Source: Candidatus Margulisiibacteriota bacterium (lineage in GTDB: Bacteria > Margulisbacteria > Riflemargulisbacteria > GWF2-39-127). From it: a stretch of DNA of 64,000 nt. The DNA lies in assembly GCA_003242895.1 (NCBI GenBank), contig QKMY01000004.1, forward strand, positions 1 through 64,000. Direction: 5' to 3'. A program made the translations under genes and the position numbers. The notes under the pieces were generated by a model. That model was given only the letters and a program-made list of their open reading frames with translations, ran no database searches and was not told the origin of the DNA. Each line of letters begins with the position of its first letter. Position 1 is the first letter of the stretch. This document shows positions 61,816 to 64,000 of this stretch, piece by piece.

Positions 61816-64000
61816 ATGAAAAAGATACGCATGTTTACAATCTGCTTTCTTTGTTGTCTTACATTGAATGCCAGCTATTTACTCGCTGATGTGGGAAGAG
61901 TTCTTAACTTCGAAGGTGACGTGTTTTACTCCAAGGAAGAAGGCAATAAGGTCTGGAATAGAGTAACCAACGGGACAACTCTGGAAACCAATAATGTGAT
62001 CAGAACCAATGCAAATTCCCAGATAGAAATTCAATTTTCGAAGGATGACGTTATTCATCTTGATGAAAATACTGTTTTTGTAGTTAAGGAATATCAGCAT
62101 AACTCCAAAAAAGCTGCATTCCTGCTTAAAGTAGGCAGGATCTGGTCAGCAGTTAACCCCCATCAAAAAAACTATTCACGATTTGAGGTTCACACTCCGG
62201 TAGCTGTCGCTTCGGTAAAAGGAACAATTTATTCTGTTGCAATAAATAAAGACAAGGTAACCAACATCGAAGTACTTGAGGGCGCTGTGAATGTTATGAA
62301 CAAAAACACTATGCAGTCGATCCTTGTTAATTCGGGTTATTATGCAGATGTAATGTCTTCGCAACGTAGATTAGCTGCTAAAGAAATGCCTAAAGAGAAA
62401 GTGATTGAATTTGAGAACAAAGTGAAAGATACCTATATCCCGATTATACATAATGGCGGGATTATTGAGGAAAATAAGAGCTCCTTAGAAAAAGCGGTTC
62501 AAAATAATAAAAGTGGGGAAGTGGATAAGGCAGCTCCTCCCAAGTCTGTGACTGTTACGCAAGGTAACCCTGAAGATTTCAAGGCTAAGGAAATAGATAT
62601 TGAGAAACGATTGAATGATGTATCTAATAGTAATCAGGGAGCTGAAGATGCCGTTGACGAAAAAATAGAAGAAGGGGCTGTAGTAAATAATGAATTAACT
62701 GTAATGAATCAGAACCTGGAAAATGCTCAGTTAGAAGCAGCCGAAAGTAAGAAACCTGAAGCTGACGTGATGATGAGCGCTGAAAAAGAAGTAGAATTAA
62801 AGGCAGAACTGGGAGCTAAAAAGAAGTCTGAGATAGAAGCAAAATCCAATTTAACGAATGCTACGGTTAATAAGAAGGAACTTGAGACAAAACTGGAAAC
62901 AGCTTCAGCTATTAAGGTGAAAGCCATTGATGAAGTCAACCAGAGAACTGAAGATGACACAAAAGCCAAAGCAGAGCTTGAGGCTAAAACGAAGGCAGAA
63001 TTAGCAGCAAAACAAAATGCAGAAGCAGAGGCGAAGGCACTATCAGAACTCGAAGCCAAGCAGAACGCAGCTCAAGAGGCTACTGCAAAAGCAGAGCTCG
63101 AGGGAAAAAAGAAAGCCGAAGCAGAAGCAAAGGCCAAAGCAGAGCTTGAGGCTAAAACGAAGTCAGCTGAAGAGGCGAAAGTAAAAGCAGCACAAGCAGC
63201 AAAAGCACAGGCAGAGTTAGAAGCCAATCAGAAAGTTGAATTGGAAGCCAAGAAGAAGTCGGAGTTAGAGGCGAAGAAGAAAGCCGAAGCCGAAGCAAAG
63301 AAAAAAGCAGAATTGGAGTCGAAGCAGAAAGCAGCCGAAGAAGTCAAAGCCAAAGCAGAGCTGGACGCTAAAAAGAAAGCCGAAGCTGAGGCTAAGAAAA
63401 AAGCCGACTTTGAAGCAAAGGCGAAAGCAGCGTTAGAAGTGAAGGCGAAAGCAGCCGAAGAAGCTAAGAAGAAGGCAGAGCAGGAAGTCAAAAAGAAAGC
63501 CGAAGTCGAGGCAAAAATAAAAGCCGACTTTGAATCAAAGAGAGCTGAAATGACTGCTAAAAAGAAAGCCGAATTCCAAGCTAAGCAGACTGCAGCAGAA
63601 GAGGCGAGGAAAAAGGCAGAGTTAGAGACGAAGAAAAAAACTGAAGCCGAAGTTAAGGTCAAGGCAGAGTTAGAAGCTAAAAAGAAAGCTGCTGAAGAAG
63701 CCAAAGTAAAAGCGGAAAAAGAATCGAAGCAGCGAGCAGAGCTGGAAGTAAAACAAAAAGCTGCAGAAGAAGCGAGAAAAAAGGCAGAGTTAGAGACGAA
63801 GAAAAAAACTGAAGCCGAAGTTAAGGTCAAGGCAGAGTTAGAAGCTAAAAAGAAAGCTGCTGAAGAAGCCAAAGTAAAAGCGGAAAAAGAATCGAAGCAG
63901 CGAGCAGAGCTGGAAGTAAAACAAAAAGCTGCAGAAGAAGCGAGAAAAAAGACAGAGTTAGAGACGAAGAAAAAAACTGAAGCTGAAGCTAAGGGCAAGG
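61816..64000 (+). CDS. FecR-domain protein with long Lys/Ala/Glu repeat region (5' part, runs off window)
   Basis: The frame starts at ATG 61816 behind AGGAGGA and stays open to the window end (728 codons). A signal peptide (MFTICFLCCLTLNAS, cleavage after residue 24) is followed by a FecR-type domain (about 30-170): VGRVLNFEGDVFYS, GTTLETNNVIRTNANSQIEIQF, LLKVGRIWSAV and FEVHTPVAVASVKGT. Stand-alone FecR domains of this sort occur in exported proteins that bind cell-wall glycan or act in envelope sensing. After an acidic linker, from about residue 330, the sequence becomes an almost pure Ala/Lys/Glu helix (units like KAEAEAKKKAELE), resembling the TolA stalk. Its end contains near-identical 168-bp repeats. 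The true length is unknown. Confidence 0.85.
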   Translation, partial: MKKIRMFTICFLCCLTLNASYLLADVGRVLNFEGDVFYSKEEGNKVWNRVTNGTTLETNNVIRTNANSQIEIQFSKDDVIHLDENTVFVVKEYQHNSKKAAFLLKVGRIWSAVNPHQKNYSRFEVHTPVAVASVKGTIYSVAINKDKVTNIEVLEGAVNVMNKNTMQSILVNSGYYADVMSSQRRLAAKEMPKEKVIEFENKVKDTYIPIIHNGGIIEENKSSLEKAVQNNKSGEVDKAAPPKSVTVTQGNPEDFKAKEIDIEKRLNDVSNSNQGAEDAVDEKIEEGAVVNNELTVMNQNLENAQLEAAESKKPEADVMMSAEKEVELKAELGAKKKSEIEAKSNLTNATVNKKELETKLETASAIKVKAIDEVNQRTEDDTKAKAELEAKTKAELAAKQNAEAEAKALSELEAKQNAAQEATAKAELEGKKKAEAEAKAKAELEAKTKSAEEAKVKAAQAAKAQAELEANQKVELEAKKKSELEAKKKAEAEAKKKAELESKQKAAEEVKAKAELDAKKKAEAEAKKKADFEAKAKAALEVKAKAAEEAKKKAEQEVKKKAEVEAKIKADFESKRAEMTAKKKAEFQAKQTAAEEARKKAELETKKKTEAEVKVKAELEAKKKAAEEAKVKAEKESKQRAELEVKQKAAEEARKKAELETKKKTEAEVKVKAELEAKKKAAEEAKVKAEKESKQRAELEVKQKAAEEARKKTELETKKKTEAEAKGK
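63613..64000 (+). repeat. 168-bp tandem repeats in the FecR-domain gene
   Basis: A 168-bp (56-codon) unit starting AAGGCAGAGTTAGAGACG occurs at 63613-63780, again at 63781-63948 and begins a third time at 63949 (with one G-to-A change, Ala to Thr). The first two appear identical by eye. The array continues beyond the window. Confidence 0.88.

Noticed and set aside
63228-63998. 256-codon Ser/Phe/Ala-rich minus-strand frame
   Set aside because: It is the complement of the Lys/Ala/Glu repeat of the FecR-domain gene; its regularity only mirrors that repeat.

Overview
The window looks like a chromosomal segment of an uncultured, anaerobic, Gram-negative-type (diderm) bacterium. Evidence for an outer membrane is a PorV/PorQ-like beta-barrel, several proteins with signal peptides and a very large fibre-like protein. 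Evidence for anaerobic, redox-flexible metabolism is a formate dehydrogenase with NuoE/NuoF-type partners, an NfnAB-type transhydrogenase, a tungstate/molybdate transporter and a PPi-dependent phosphofructokinase. I cannot name the phylum from sequence alone; the mix would fit candidate lineages such as Margulisbacteria/WOR-1 or Elusimicrobia-like groups, and this is inference only. No rRNA, tRNA or CRISPR array was recognised.

Region by region. 1-7300: a chemoreceptor/PhnD-type binding protein pair on the minus strand, a small Cys-rich ORF and a DUF2935 protein, then a group IIC intron inserted just behind that gene's terminator. 7300-22100: secreted and outer-membrane proteins, a VOC protein, a three-gene surface operon (PorV-like barrel with an SLH-like segment, a protein with a T9SS/FlgD-like C-terminal domain, and a 2174-residue fibre with a self-cleaving S74 domain), a metallophosphoesterase and YjbQ. 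22100-33500: a mixed stretch (DUF4015 glycosidase-like protein, inositol-phosphatase family, TtcA, FkbM methyltransferase, glycosyltransferases, YdcF, a HEMAH metalloprotease, two alpha/beta hydrolases).

33500-48300 is a metabolic island. WtpABC imports tungstate or molybdate. A MobB-like/ModE-like fusion protein probably senses or handles the metal. FdhD sulfurates the cofactor. FdhA and the NuoE/NuoF-like subunits would form an NAD(ferredoxin)-linked formate dehydrogenase, and NfnAB couples NADH, ferredoxin and NADPH pools. A chemoreceptor with a zinc-binding CZB domain sits among them. 48300-52300 holds a candidate pseudoknotted RNA leader, a double-receiver response regulator, an aspartate aminotransferase and PPi-phosphofructokinase.

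52390-57900 is the most unusual part. One apparent operon starts at a promoter buried in a long palindrome and encodes an ArsM-like methyltransferase, a 39-residue peptide with five cysteines, a radical SAM/SPASM peptide maturase, a thioredoxin-thioredoxin reductase fusion, an ArsR-family repressor, thioredoxin, an FmdB-type zinc ribbon and a second reductase lacking the usual NADPH motif. This reads as an undescribed, thiol-dependent RiPP or metalloid-response system. The window ends with a metallo-beta-lactamase-like protein, a GGDEF protein, a frameshifted rtcB remnant and the start of a FecR-domain protein with near-identical 168-bp repeats that runs off the end.
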